This document shows positions 24,167-36,592 of a stretch of DNA of 64,000 nt, piece by piece. The notes under the pieces are model-generated. The model worked only from the letters and a program-made list of their open reading frames with translations, was not told the origin of the DNA and did no database searches. Origin of the DNA: Pegea sp. RAD2-039 (Eukaryota; Chordata; Thaliacea; Salpida; Salpidae). The stretch spans positions 175,597 to 239,596 of the forward strand of contig JAQGEQ010000146.1 of assembly GCA_034620365.1 (NCBI GenBank), read 5' to 3'. The position numbers and the translations under genes were made by a program. Position 1 is the stretch's first letter. Each line of letters opens with the position of its first letter.

Positions 24167-26325
24167 TTTAGTTAGTTCACTTAAAACACAAATGGTTTAA
24201 ATAAACTAAATAAAAAGTATCTGAAAAAAATTAAAAATTCTATAAATGATAAAAACTTTTAAAAAATCCAACTTATTAAATTTTTTAAAAAAAGATTCCA
24301 TCATTAACAGTTTAAATCTAAATTAAAAATATATTTTTATAAAATCCTTTTAAAAAACTCTATTAATATGATTGAAAGAAGCAATTTAGAATATTTTCTT
24401 TTTAGTTACAAACTATCTATTCAATTTCCAAACTGAAATATTAGAAAGTTGTGTAAACGTGACTCAGAATAACTGTCTCTTACAACAAGGTAAAGTATTG
24501 ATGACGTTGAGCTTATAGCTGGTAATAAAAATTGGAATTTTTAGAACGTAGGTTGAAATGTTACAGAAAATTTAAACTTAGAAATTGAAATAAAAATTGG
24601 TTTTTTGGAAATCTTTAAAAAAATCTATTTTTTGAAAATCTTTTTTTAGAAAATACAAAATAGTTTTTATTCATAAAATTATCGAACCTAATAATTTTAT
24701 TTGTTTATTTTTCAATTAAATTTTCTTGATCTTTTTGAAGTTATCTAATGTTTGTAATTTTTTAAACTTCAAAAAACTTGTTTAAAATTTAATTTAAAAA
24801 CAATTTCTTAAAGTTTTAATGTTTAAAAGAATTAAGCAAAAAGTGGTTTTACAACTTGATAAGTTTAGGTTAAAGTTGTGTTTATATTGAATAAATACAT
24901 AGATAAATATTTTTGTTGTCTTACTGATGGTTTTGCGGCCAGATTAATATTAAAAGTTCTTTTTTGTTGTCAAATTGACATATCTCATAAATGTTAAGAT
25001 CTATATTGTGAGAAAATTCTAACAAATTATTTATTATTTTAAGTAAATATATCCAAATTAGTTTTAAAAAGAGAAAACAGTTATATTGCTTGCAACAGCC
25101 ATTTTTAATGATTTAAAATAAATTTGAAATTATTCTAAAAGTATGTTGAAAATATTTCAAAAAATATTTAAAATTAAACTTTTCTTATCACTTAAAGATA
25201 TTTTTCTGAGGTTTGAGAACTTTTATAGCTAAATTAAATGAAATTAATTCGTGAATAAAGAAATTAAAGTTTTGTATAACATTTAAAACTTATTTTTTTT
25301 TGAAGATATTTTTTATGAATATATTTAACAATATAGAATAATTAAAATAAAGTATCCGCTAGGTAGAGCAAAGAGGCCGTTTATTAATTATGCACTGGAT
25401 AATTAATAATACAAAAAATCTAAAATAATTAATATAAAGTTATTATTATTGTTGTTATTCATTAAAAATTTATTTTAAACTAAATCGAAAGCTTTGGGTT
25501 TATTTGTAATTTAGTAAATAATAATTTCTGTTAATAATAAAATTAAGATCAAAAAGTTTTAAAAATCAAAAGTTTTTAAATATTTACAGAAATCTAATTT
25601 TCGGTAATTTGTTTGTAAGTTATAAAATTTAAATACAAACTTTAAAATTATTTATTTCAAATTTTATTCTGTTTGTTTTTCTATTGTAGAAGTTGTTGTT
25701 TGTCAAACAAAATTTGAAAGTCGTTAAATAAAAACCTTTTTTGTCAATAAACTAATAAAATTTGATCAAATTTTAATTCCCTTGTATTTTCAAGCAACCA
25801 ATTTGTCAATTGACTTTTTAACTTGATAATGACTTTGAATTTTACTTCTAGCAAAACAAGTTCAAACCACATGAAGCAATAAATTAAATAAAAATCCAAT
25901 TTATGCAAATTAATTGTTGATGATGTGGTTAAAAGTGATCTAAAAGAAGAACTTTATAAGATTTGCTTTTAAAATAGAAACTTTTAGAATTTATTAAATT
26001 GAAACTAATAATTGGATCAAAATTATGAAACTACATTATTTTGATGGTACTTCAAATATTTTTGTAATAAAATATGCAAATATATATCAATTTAAAATAG
26101 ATTCACTTTCCTATTTTTAAGGAAATTGTCAAAAACACAGTGAAGTCCAACTTCTTTACAAAAAGATCTGATCTCGTTGGGAGCAAAATTTTTGATGATT
26201 AATTTGTTTTTTGAATTGTTTGTTTCAAACTTAACTGATTCAACTTTGTAACCAGCTGACAACAAACCAGATTTTTTCGTTTCAATTTATTTCGAGCCAA
26301 CAAAACAAAGTCAAAAATAAAACAA
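24167..26325. other. AT-rich intergenic sequence
   Basis: About 2.1 kb between the adhesion GPCR and the FAM13-like gene. No supported exons, only A/T runs. Confidence 0.6.
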
Positions 26326-26437
26326 AAGATTAAGAGGGAGACTTCAAGATTAAGAGGAAGACTCCAAGATTATGGGGAAGATTTTAAGATTAAGAGGAAG
26401 ACATCAAGATTATGGGGAAGATTTTAAGATGAAGCAG
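26326..26437. repeat. 20-bp tandem repeat in the FAM13-like 3' flank
   Basis: Five to six units of aagattaagaggaagacttc with alternating variants (...ttatggggaagatttt). It lies just beyond the stop codon of the minus-strand gene, so probably in its 3' UTR. Confidence 0.8.
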
Positions 26438-26547
26438 AAAGGCAAGAGGATTTTATCAACAAAGACGAACAATCATCAGATTGATTGAAGAGGTATTTGG
26501 TCATAGAGAAAGATGATTGATATTTTTAGGAGCAAATCGAGTTAAGA

Positions 26548-29500
26548 TCAAATTTGCTTCTCGATCAAAGCTTCTAGAAGTCGAAGTCGGGAACGAGCTT
26601 CACGATACTCACTATACTCGGTTGCCATGACAACCATATCGGCATGTGTTGGACTTCGATGATGAAGTAGTTTGAACTGCAATCGAGATGATTGTAAGAT
26701 TAGCCACTAGGAGGCGCTACTCACTTCGCGCTCAAAATCGCGGATTCGACGTCTCAGCATCTTCTTTTGATGTTTCACTTCTTCCAACTGCTTCTTCAGC
26801 TCCTCAACTTCCAGATCTCCCGAAATCTGATCTCTACATCACGAGCTTATGACGTCATCATCGACTTTTTCAACTCATCACTTACTTGATTGCATCTTCA
26901 GTAGTGACGTCATTGTTCCATTTCGTCACAGATTCGCCTGATGACGTCATCCGAAGCGCTTGATCATCATCTACAACTCGAGTAAGATCGATGGGGTCTC
27001 GAGAAATCGATTTCAAAACACGACGATGTTGTGACGTCAGAGTCGGTGACATCGTGTCCAACAGAAGCCGTTTCACAGTTCTGCGTGATGATGACGTGAC
27101 AACACGGTGATGATGATGACGTCACTCACCTGTAGCGGTCGTAAATGACTCTCATGACGTCACGTTGCCACTTCGAGCTTGGCCGGCCGTGATCCGTTTC
27201 AAATCGAAGCAATTCGCGCTGCATCGCGACTTTTTCAGCGAGAATTTGCTGCCGCGTCATCAAAGTCACATCTTCGGGTCGTCCTGTGAAGCGATGACGT
27301 CATCAAGTGATCAATGACGTCATCAACTGACCGTCTTGCTTGCGACTTTTATCGAGAGCGGAAGTGATCCGTTCAAGCTGAATCCGGAGGTTGAAGACAT
27401 CTTCCTGAAGATGATTTCGATGCTTTCGACTTCCATCGTGTTGATGACGATGATGACGTAGATGATGATGTCTTTTGTATCCCTCAAAGTAATCAGCTGA
27501 TGGAGATGAAGGAGCTAAATCCATATCATCATCGGCGCTACTTGAACCTGTACGATATCATGACGTCATCACATGAATTTCATGACGTCATCAGCACCTG
27601 GAAACCTCTCAGCGATCGTCACTTTATCTTCTGTAGACCATGCGTCACGCCATCTGTCAGTGACGTCATCAAGTGGCGATTATGACGTCATTAAGCGGTA
27701 GTTACCTGGGCGACGGTGACAGTGAAAATCCCTGGAATATTTGATCTTCAGAAGATGAAGTCTTCGAATTTGGAATTTCAATTGGATTCGATTTCATCAA
27801 AGTCTTCATAAAAGAGAGAACTAAAAGCGCGTAGTCGCGATGATGACGTCACCAACCTTTGCAGTATCACCCTGATTGAGTTGTGAGCTTTCAATGCGCG
27901 GCTTTGCAATTGGAAGCGATGATGACGTCACTACTTCTTTATCATGTTGTGTGATGACGTCACTGAGGTCGAGAGGAGGCACAAAAATCTGAGTGACGTC
28001 ACAAAGATCAGCATCTTGCTGCTGGCTTGATTCAAACATGTCATCGAGTCTATAAACGCGATCAGTTCAAATTTCTGCTCATCTTCCTTTCTCACTTACA
28101 TCTCGTCGTCGATGACGTCATCAGATCGCGAAACGTCGTCGTCATCGGAGAAGAGACGCTGAAAGACGACTTGATGAACCGCTTCGCGTATCGCGCGGTC
28201 TACGTCATCATTTTCATCAAGTGATTCTAAAGACACAAATGATCAGATCTTCATCTTGGATCAGATCACTTCTTACTTGATTCTTCATCTTCGGATGAAG
28301 AGCAGGAAGCGATGGAACGCTCGATATTGGGTTGTGACGTCATCGTCAAGTATCCTTGATCATCGCTGAAGTCTTTGCAGATGACGTCAGAGGCGAGAAG
28401 CAGTCTGAAGAAGTTGAAAAAAAGATGAATGAGTTGATAGAAAATGACTGATGACGTCATCACCTCTCGAAGGCGCGATTAGCTAGTGCTTGATGATCTA
28501 AAGGGGAACTCCCGCTCAGCAAAGATCGTGGATCGGATGTAAAAGTATTTGGAGCAAATACGATCGCTAACGCTTTGACGTTCATTCGATTATTTGGTTC
28601 GCGAAGCACGTGACGTAAGAAGGACAATAAATATTGTAAAGTGGAGAAATAACAAGATGGTAAAGATGACATTTGCTGCCTGTAAAAAAGAGGTTTGTCA
28701 CAAGTGTGGACTACTAGTCACAAATGTGGACCACTAGTCACAAGTGTTGACCACTAGTCACAAGTGTGGACTACTAGTCACAAGTGTGGACCACTAGTCA
28801 CAAGTGTGGACCACTAGTCACAAGTGTGGACCACTAGTCACAAGTGTGGACCACTAGTCACAAGTGTGGACCACTAGTCACAAGTGTGGACCACTAGTCA
28901 CAAGTGTGGACTACTAGTCACAAGTGTGGACCACTAGTCACAAGTGTGGACCACTAGTCACAAGTGTGGACCACTAGACACAAGTGTGGACCATTAGACA
29001 CAAGTGTAGACCATTAGTCACAAGTGCTGACCACTGACCTGACACTAGAAGCAAAACTTTCGTCACTGAGACAAGTAGATTGAACTGTGAGTTGGAGGAT
29101 AGAGTTGGGGACCAGTGGTTGAGGTAATTGACGGAAAAAATACTTGATGAGACAGGCAATTGTATTTCCATCAATGTTCAACATCTCTGCTACTGAATTA
29201 GAATTTGATTGATCTGGGGCACCTTCTGGGGCGCATTTTTCATCTTCTTTTTTCTTGTAGTAATCTTCATAAGCTTTTTTAAGTCTTGATGTTTGAGATT
29301 GAGGAGCTGAAACTCTGTAAAGAAGTATTTGATGAGATCTGTGGGAAGATATCGACCAATCAAAGATCAGATTAGAATTGAGTAAAAATGAAAAGTAGAA
29401 AAAAGTTTTTCAAAAATTTTCCGATAAAAAGAAAATTATTTTCTCTGCAGCCCTCAAGTGTTTGTTTATTACTAAAATTTTTCGTAAATTTTTTAAAAAA

Positions 29501-32500
29501 TTCGAATTTATTTTGAATAATTGGAAATATGTGGAGTTAGCTAGAAGTAAAATAATTTATGACAGATAATTCAATTTAAAAAAAGAAGATTAGTTTTTGG
29601 GTTGGTGTTGTTTCAGTTGTAAATTTATTGACAAAAATTGGGTTTCAAAATTCGATTTAAAAAAAAATAATTTAATTTGCAATTCTTAATTAAATTGTTT
29701 TTTACAAGTTGATAAATTAAAAAAGTTATTTTGGATTCATGACACGCTGGCAAGATACGATGAAGTCATTGCAGATAAAAGATGTTCCTAAATGTATAAC
29801 ATCAGACACATGGTTAGAAGAAATTGAAAAGTTACAAATAGTGATGAAAGTAAAGAAGATTTCCACGTTAATTGGTTTGTAAACCTCTTAATTATAAGAT
29901 ATTTTTTCATCTACAGATCATGTTTCAACAAAACACTTTTCAATCTTAATTTTATCAACTAATTTGTTAGACGGAAAGTTTGAACTTTAATATATGTTGG
30001 TGGTGAGAAAAATTGACTTCTCAGCTTTCAAAATGTCACTGATTAGATAAAGTTTTGATAATTATCTTACTATAATAAATATTTAAGAAAATTGAATTTG
30101 AGATTTCATAAGGAGTTATGAGAAAAAGAAGAACAAAACATAAAAATTTCCATTTGGATTATTGATTTTTTATCTAATCAGATGATGACTTTCAACAACC
30201 TTTTCTAGTTTTTGTCATTTATCAAACAAAATTTTGTGGAATTCAATTAAAAAGAAAAACAAAAAAAGTTGTAAAAACAAACAAACTAAATAAGTTTTCT
30301 TAACTAACTAAACAACTTTTAAACAAATTTCAAATTGGTGAAATTTGAAAATATTTTATGATTTACCTGAAGATTCCTTGGGATTTGAGATGTTTATCAA
30401 TAATTAGACTGCAAAGGTCAACAATTATAAACGGAATTGATGCTTGATCTATCATACAGACGTCTTCTAAATCTATTCCAAAAATCTAAACATAAAAAAT
30501 AAGAAAAAATTGAAATCATTTTGAAGGAATATTTATTTATTGCAAAATGAAATTTTAACATAAAATTGTTTAGCATGAAACCAATTATTTCAAATGACAT
30601 TTTCTCCTGGAGAATATTTAATGAATTTATTTTTTTATAAATTTGTGTAGATTTCGATAAAATTGTTGAATTCTAAAAAACTCCGGACAATTTTCAAAAG
30701 CAAAAAATAATTTTTATAAATAATTTACTAAAAATGTGAAAATAACTTTTAATAAAAACAAAAAAATTAATCTTTTAATCACACATTTTCAAGAATAAAT
30801 AATTTTTCCTCCAGTAAAACTATAATCTAAAACCATACTAAGCTACAAAATTAAACGTCTTAATCTGTTAAAAAATTTTAAGAAATTATATTAATTTCAT
30901 CGCCTGTAATTAATAATCATTCAAATTCATGGTACTTTCAATTTGTACAAAGTTTATTCATAAATAACTAAAGAAACCGTAACCATCAAAAATAGAACAT
31001 TTTAGTGTAGATGAGAATTAATCTCAAATAATTGATTACTATAAAGTTCAATCAGCAACCACATGATAAATAAAACCACAAATAGAGAATGAATAACTAA
31101 TGAGAAATCAGTTTTTAATCATCTACTTTTGTGAAGGTTTTAAACAAATAATTTATTTAGTTTATTGATTTTAACAAGACAAAGTTATCAATTATTCATG
31201 AATTTTTTAAACATCTAAAGAAAACTTGGAAGAAACCTAGAAAAAAATTGTCTTAAATAATCTGATAACTCAACTCCAAGCATTCTATCTTCTTAAATAA
31301 AACTATTTTATATTCGAAAATAATATCTTCAACTTTGTAAGAGAAAATTTAACTTTTCGAAACTTTATGAATCTAACTGAAGTAATTATGTTTTAAACAA
31401 AGTTTAAATGTCAAAACAACTAGATGCAGCAAATAACTTGGCCTTTGTTTGTACAAACACTGGTTTCAAGTTTCATTAAGCTAAAAATACACTGAAGATT
31501 TGAAATTAATACCTTCATTAAAAGTCGGTGAAAAAATTGAGTTTTTAGTAATAGTTGACATTCAAACTAAACTGACATCTTATTTAAAAAATAAATTTTA
31601 TCGATCAAAATACATTTTTAAAACGATTGAAATTATTATATTCATTTGCAAAAATAGCCTACACATTTGCTTATGCAAATAAAATTTTAATGAAGAATTT
31701 GATAAAGCTAAAAATAATCATATTTTACTAAGATGACACAGATTTACAAGCTAAAAATGTAATAGATGTTATAAGAAACTGTTTAAAGTAAACTTAACAA
31801 TAAAAAGTTGATATTTGTTATTTCAGTAGAGCATATAAGTTAAATACTTTTTCTTAATACAAAATAACTTTCAATATTTCATATAATTAAAATTACAGAA
31901 AGTAATGTTATTTATTACAACTATTACATTTTTAGCTAATTGTTTATAATTAATTTAATTAATAAAAATATTGTATGCTGAAAACGACTAGTTTTCATTT
32001 TTTGTTAAAAAAGGTTTGTGAATATTATCAAAAATAGAAAAATTATTGATTATATGACTTGTAATTTAATAATAGCCAAAAAAATGACAAAATTTATTAG
32101 AAATCTATGAAACAAAAAGTAAAATTACAAAAGTCTTTTTAAATTACTTGCCCATAAAAAAAAGACATCTAAAATGATATTATAGAAACTTAAAAGTTAG
32201 ATTAAAGCTACAAAACTCATGAAGAAATAGAAAAAAACAACTTTTTAAATCTACAAAACTTAAATTTTTATGAATAATAGAAATTTATTTGTTTATTTAT
32301 TCAAATATAAAACTTAACAAAACTTTGCATAATAACAAAAAATCAAAAATAATTGATCAGAAATTTTCTTAAATTTATTTTAGATTTTATTTACAGATTT
32401 TATTTAATCAATTCCAAATATTTTCAATCTTGTTAATAAAGAAAAATCAAATTTTAATCCTGATTAAAATCTTAATTAAAATTTTAATCCTCATTAGTAG

Positions 32501-32815
32501 GTCAATAAAATATATACTTGAAAAAAGAATAATAATAACAGAATAATAACAAATAAAATAATAAATTATTAATTATTTTATTCCCGCGTAAATACATATA
32601 AAGTCAAACTAAATATAAAACAACGATTTGAAAACTAATTTGTTTTTTATGTATCATTTTTTGCATTTAATTAAATTAATAATTAAAAAACTAACCTTTG
32701 ATTTAGATTCTTCACGATTAGTCATGTTTACTTTTTTTTTGCTAGTATTTGGTGTCCGTATTCTCCTAACACCTTCACCGACTGTATTTCTTACACATTC
32801 AATTACAGCTTCCAT
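26548..32815 (-). CDS. FAM13-like RhoGAP protein (multi-exon)
   Basis: Exon 1 (32815-32696, MEAVIECV...) and exon 2 (30485-30367) join to start a RhoGAP domain (IFGIDLEDV ... IPFIIVDLC ... KSQGIFR, with the arginine-finger Arg). Exon 3 (29314-29039) adds LIKYFFRQLPQPLVP and exon 4 (28679-28464) adds NRMNVKALAIVFAPN. Together these are the hallmarks of a GTPase-activating domain for Rho-family proteins. Downstream exons are acidic/serine-rich, then the two regions typical of FAM13 C-termini appear: LLRFETDHGRPSSKWQRDVM with IYDRYR (about 27130-27230), and a final coiled coil (EVEELKKQLEEVKHQKKMLR) ending YSEYREARSRLRLLEALIEK before the stop. FAM13 proteins are reported RhoGAP-related regulators. 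Introns in the 3' half are ~48-58 bp, most with one or two TGACGTCA palindromes. Introns 1 (2.2 kb), 2 (1.05 kb) and 3 (359 bp, minisatellite) are longer. Confidence 0.88.
26848..28466. promoter_or_regulatory. dense cluster of TGACGTCA palindromes
   Basis: About twenty exact TGACGTCA octamers in 1.6 kb, many extended to GATGACGTCATC. They fall in both introns and exons of the FAM13-like gene. The octamer equals the canonical CRE recognised by CREB/ATF proteins, but an array inside a gene body is not a normal promoter layout, so the function is unknown. Confidence 0.6.
28690..29040. repeat. 20-bp minisatellite filling an intron
   Basis: About seventeen tandem units of cacaagtgtggaccactagt. 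The repeats occupy nearly the whole of FAM13-like intron 3 (28680-29038). The 5' splice site of the minus-strand gene falls in a degenerate end unit. Confidence 0.92.
29315..30366. other. intron 2 of the FAM13-like gene
   Basis: AT-rich. A 48-codon plus-strand open frame (29740-29883) is the only notable item and is not recognised. Confidence 0.5.
30486..32695. other. intron 1 of the FAM13-like gene
   Basis: 2.2 kb, very AT-rich; no nested gene or element recognised. Confidence 0.6.
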
Positions 32816-34401
32816 TGTTTAATTAAAATGAAATATTTGCAGCAAATGATTAGTACAATGCGTAAAAATCGTACTTAGCTTACAAAAAAACCACGGCAAC
32901 ATCGTTGCCTGACCGGCAGAGTTTCCAAATTATATTTTAAAATTATATTTTTCATTTTTTTAAATAGGTATGCAGTGGTGAAGATTTGGTTTATAATAAA
33001 ATAAAATAAAGCTTTGAATAATTTTTAATGCTTCCTTAATCAAAATATTTTTTTTTTTATCTACACTCGTAAAGTTTAAAACCAGAAGCTTATTAAATTT
33101 TATGTTTTGTTTATTTATAAATGTAGTATTTCTTTTTGTTTTATATGTAGACCGTTTTTATTTGTTTATATTTTAGAAAATTTTAGTTTGTTTTTAACAT
33201 TCTGTGATGTATATATATTACTAAATAATAAAATGTAAGAAAAACAATTGTTGGCTGATTTATTTTCAACTTAATTATTTCAAGAATTCATTAATATTAC
33301 TAATTTAGGATTAAATCAAACTTCTTGAAGATCAAATTAGATAAATATTCTTTATCGAACAAAAGTATAAATGTCATAAAAACTTTGTATTTAAAAAGCT
33401 AAAAACTAAATATAATAAAACTAAAATCAAATTTATTTCGTTGAATTTGTACCCGACTGTTTATCAATAACAACTGCTACTTCTACTGGCAAGTTTTCTC
33501 TCTTATTAAAAACAAGATTGGAAATTTTTTTATAGTTTGTAGTGCTGAAAAAGCTTACTTTGCTGACGATATTTAAGTCCCTTAAAAATGCTGAATAAGT
33601 AAGTCACTAGCTTTTATAATTAAAAAATATTTTTAATCAAAGCATCAAATTTAATAAAACTTAAAACACATCTCTTGCTTAAGTTTAAATCGAAATAACT
33701 TCATCTAAAAACTTGTTACTTAAACACGTTTCTTTAAACATCCTAATAAAGTTTACATTTCCTTAAAACTCCATCGCAAATTGCCACAGAGTAGAGCAAG
33801 TTTTTCTCAAAGTATTAAAGAAGATAAACTTCTTTTTATATATATTCTAATTTCTTATAAACTTTTACGAGTTCTTATCAACAAAAAATTTTTCAAACAA
33901 CTATATATTTTATATTATCACATTCTATATCATTTTTTTTAAGTTGATACTTCTGTAACTACAACTTCAGACTAATTATTAAGTGTTTTAAGGATATAAC
34001 TTAATCCAGAAATTTTCTTTACTTTTTACAAATAGAAACTTGGTGTGAACAAATACTTAAAGATTGCTTCGGGCTAGGGTTCCGTTTTTAGGATGTTTTT
34101 AAGAAAATTTAGAAAATATTTTATTAAAAAGATTTTACTGGATAAAACCAAATCAATATTCAATTTGTAAACAGAAAACTGCGACAAAAAGCTTGTTTAA
34201 AAAAAGGTTTATTTGACTTATTTAGATAAGTTTCTGAATAAAAATTGGCAAAAGAGATAAATAAAAAAGATAGAAATAAAGTAATATATTAAGTGAAACT
34301 GAACATGCTAAACAATACCTTCATCTAGTCAAAAGTCTAAAATTAAAATAATTTACTATAGAGTCAATAATTTACTAAAGAAGTAAAAAGATAGATTGAG
34401 G
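32816..34401. other. intergenic/promoter side of the FAM13-like gene
   Basis: Includes the presumed promoter and 5' UTR of the minus-strand gene. Near 32893 the string ggcaacatcgttgcc is a 6-bp hairpin with a 3-nt loop. Otherwise AT-rich, no exon seen. Confidence 0.4.
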
Positions 34402-36592
34402 TCAAAGTTCATCATGATACTTTGATTGACAGATGCAATCAGGTGGATTACAACAAGGTCTCAATTTCTTATCAAAAGTATCAAATAAAGGAGGAGGAAT
34501 TTGAAGATTTTTTTGATGATCTTTAACTAATTGTTTGACACGAATCATAAGTCCTCGAAGATGTCTATGATGAAGAGGATATAATTCACCTGGATCTACA
34601 TCCAGATCATAGATTAGGAAAGGATCGTGAAAAGTTAAAGTCCTTGTGTCGATATTTGACATCCGATTGTTAAATGGAATCAACTTCTTATCACAATTTG
34701 TGTGGATCGACCGGAAACTGATTTTTCGTGAATAGAAATGAATCTGAAGATGTATCAGATGTTAATTTGCATAAAATCACAAATCTTACTTTATATTTGC
34801 CAACTCTCATTGCTGTAAGAAGATCATTAAAATAGAAGAAGAGAATTCGATCTTCAAATCGTGTCTTTCCATCCAACAAAACATCTTTTAATGATCTTCC
34901 ATCATTCAAAATCTCTTCACTTTCTACAAAATCAAAGATCAACACAAACCCGGTCCCATGTCCACAAACCATTGCCGGCCAAGTCCAGCAAAGTGTTGTA
35001 CACGTCCAATGTACTGATGACGTCACTGTTCACTTGACCAGGGACAATAGTACCAGGCCACCAAGCAATAGCAGGGACTCTTACCCCACCTTCCCAAGTA
35101 GTCAATTTTGATCCTGTACTTCAAACCGTTAAAACTCAAAACAAAACCAGTTCTAACGACCTTTAAGACCACCAGTTGAACCACCATGTCCACATAGTTC
35201 TATTTGGGGACCATGATCTGATATAAAAAGTACTAAAGTATTTTTATGAATGTTTAATTCTTTGACTTTGTCCACAATTTGTCCAACGGACCATGACATT
35301 TCATTGATACTGTCGCCATATGCCCCTAAAAAGAACTCGAAATAGTGACCGGAGATCAATCGAATGGTCGCTGACCTCTTTTTGAAGATTTTTGGAATCT
35401 TTTAGAAGGAGTAATATATGAATGAACATGAGAGAGACTATAGTAAAGGAAAAAAGGATTTGAATTGTTGAAATGACTTTGAGTGATAAATTCTTTAGAA
35501 CTTTCAACAAATAGTTCAGCAAGTTTTGTTGGATCATAAGGTTGTTCAATAATTGTGTCATTGTAAGATAAGAAGCAGATATCTTTCATTTGCTCGTTTG
35601 TAAACTTCAAATAAAAATAATTTCTTTTCCATTTGATGTTACCAAATTTTATTAATAATTATTACTGGTTGGTAAAAATACTTTAAAAAATTACTTTAAA
35701 AAATTATTTTAATTTCAAGTTATAAATTGAAAGATTTTTACTTTTTTAGGATTACAGACGAAATCATGAGTAAATGGAAGATTATAACCAACAAATTGGA
35801 AGCCATGATGGTTTGGTAAATGGTTTCCATCATTAGCAATCTTTTCATTAATTCCTAAGCAACAAAAATCTTTAAAAAATTTAAAAACCGAAAAAATAGA
35901 TAAATTTTACCAAGATGCCATTTGCCAACAAATCCAGTTTTATATCCAAGTTTCTGTAACGCTTCAGCTATAGTTGTTTCGGATTTTGGTAAACCACCAG
36001 AATCAGCAGGAAGAAAAACCGGTTTAGTGCGTCCATACATGCCTAGCCTGACAGGTAACTTCCCTAAACAGTGAAACATGGATTAACCAATCTTGAAAAC
36101 TATAAAAGTTTTTAGGCCAAAACAGTAGATGGAGGAAAATACTTCCTTCCCAATTTATGGTCCAGTGACCTTATGGTCAGCAAATTGCAGATTTTCTGTC
36201 TGAGGTTCATTCCCATAATCTTTGCTTTTCCTAAAGCAACTACAAGCTCCTAAAGACTTACTTTCCAAGTAATTATCAGTTAAGGTGATAAAGGTCATTT
36301 TAGTTTATAATTTTATTATTTAAACTGAAAATATAGAATAGAAGTAATTACCAGTTAAAAGAGCAGCTCTGCTGGGAGTACAAACAGCGGAAGATGAATA
36401 CCATTGAGTAAATCTCATTCCTTCTGATGCAAGATCATCAATTGCTCCTCTTTCTTGAGTTGGATTTCCATAACATTGTAGATCTCCATATCCAAAGTCA
36501 TCAGCATAAATTAGAATAAAATTTGGAGCTTTTTTACAATAGACATAAAAAATATTTAAAATTAATAAAAGTTTAATTTTTGCAAGAGTCAT
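34402..36592 (-). CDS. arylsulfatase A-like enzyme with C-terminal HDEL (8 exons, 506 aa)
   Basis: Exons 36592-36352, 36063-35911, 35854-35742, 35604-35376, 35325-35161, 35113-34970, 34923-34790 and 34743-34402 join in phase to 506 aa, the usual length for arylsulfatase A. A signal peptide is followed by ADDFGYGDL (metal-binding Asp pair), [11 protein letters not shown], where the Cys is the residue converted to formylglycine, GKWHLG (catalytic Lys/His), SDHGP and GGS. Next come [21 protein letters not shown] and a Cys-rich end ([10 protein letters not shown]), all family marks. It should hydrolyse sulfate esters such as sulfated lipids or glycans; arylsulfatase A is lysosomal in vertebrates. 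Here the protein ends SKYHDEL, an ER-retrieval-type signal. For the last exon I chose the acceptor at 34744 because it keeps the frame and restores family-like sequence after GKYK. Confidence 0.92.

Noticed and set aside
28690..29040. CRISPR-like array of 20-bp repeats
   Set aside because: Units are directly adjacent without unique spacers and sit in an intron of an animal gene; it is a minisatellite.
29740..29883. 48-codon plus-strand ORF starting MTRWQDTMKS in FAM13-like intron 2
   Set aside because: Composition is coding-like but it is short, isolated and unrecognised, with no promoter or splice evidence; not annotated as a gene.
34691..34790. Read-through of arylsulfatase exon 7 giving an early stop (FPVDPHKL)
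   Set aside because: A 46-bp intron with acceptor at 34744 keeps the frame and gives family-like sequence continuous with the Cys-rich end.
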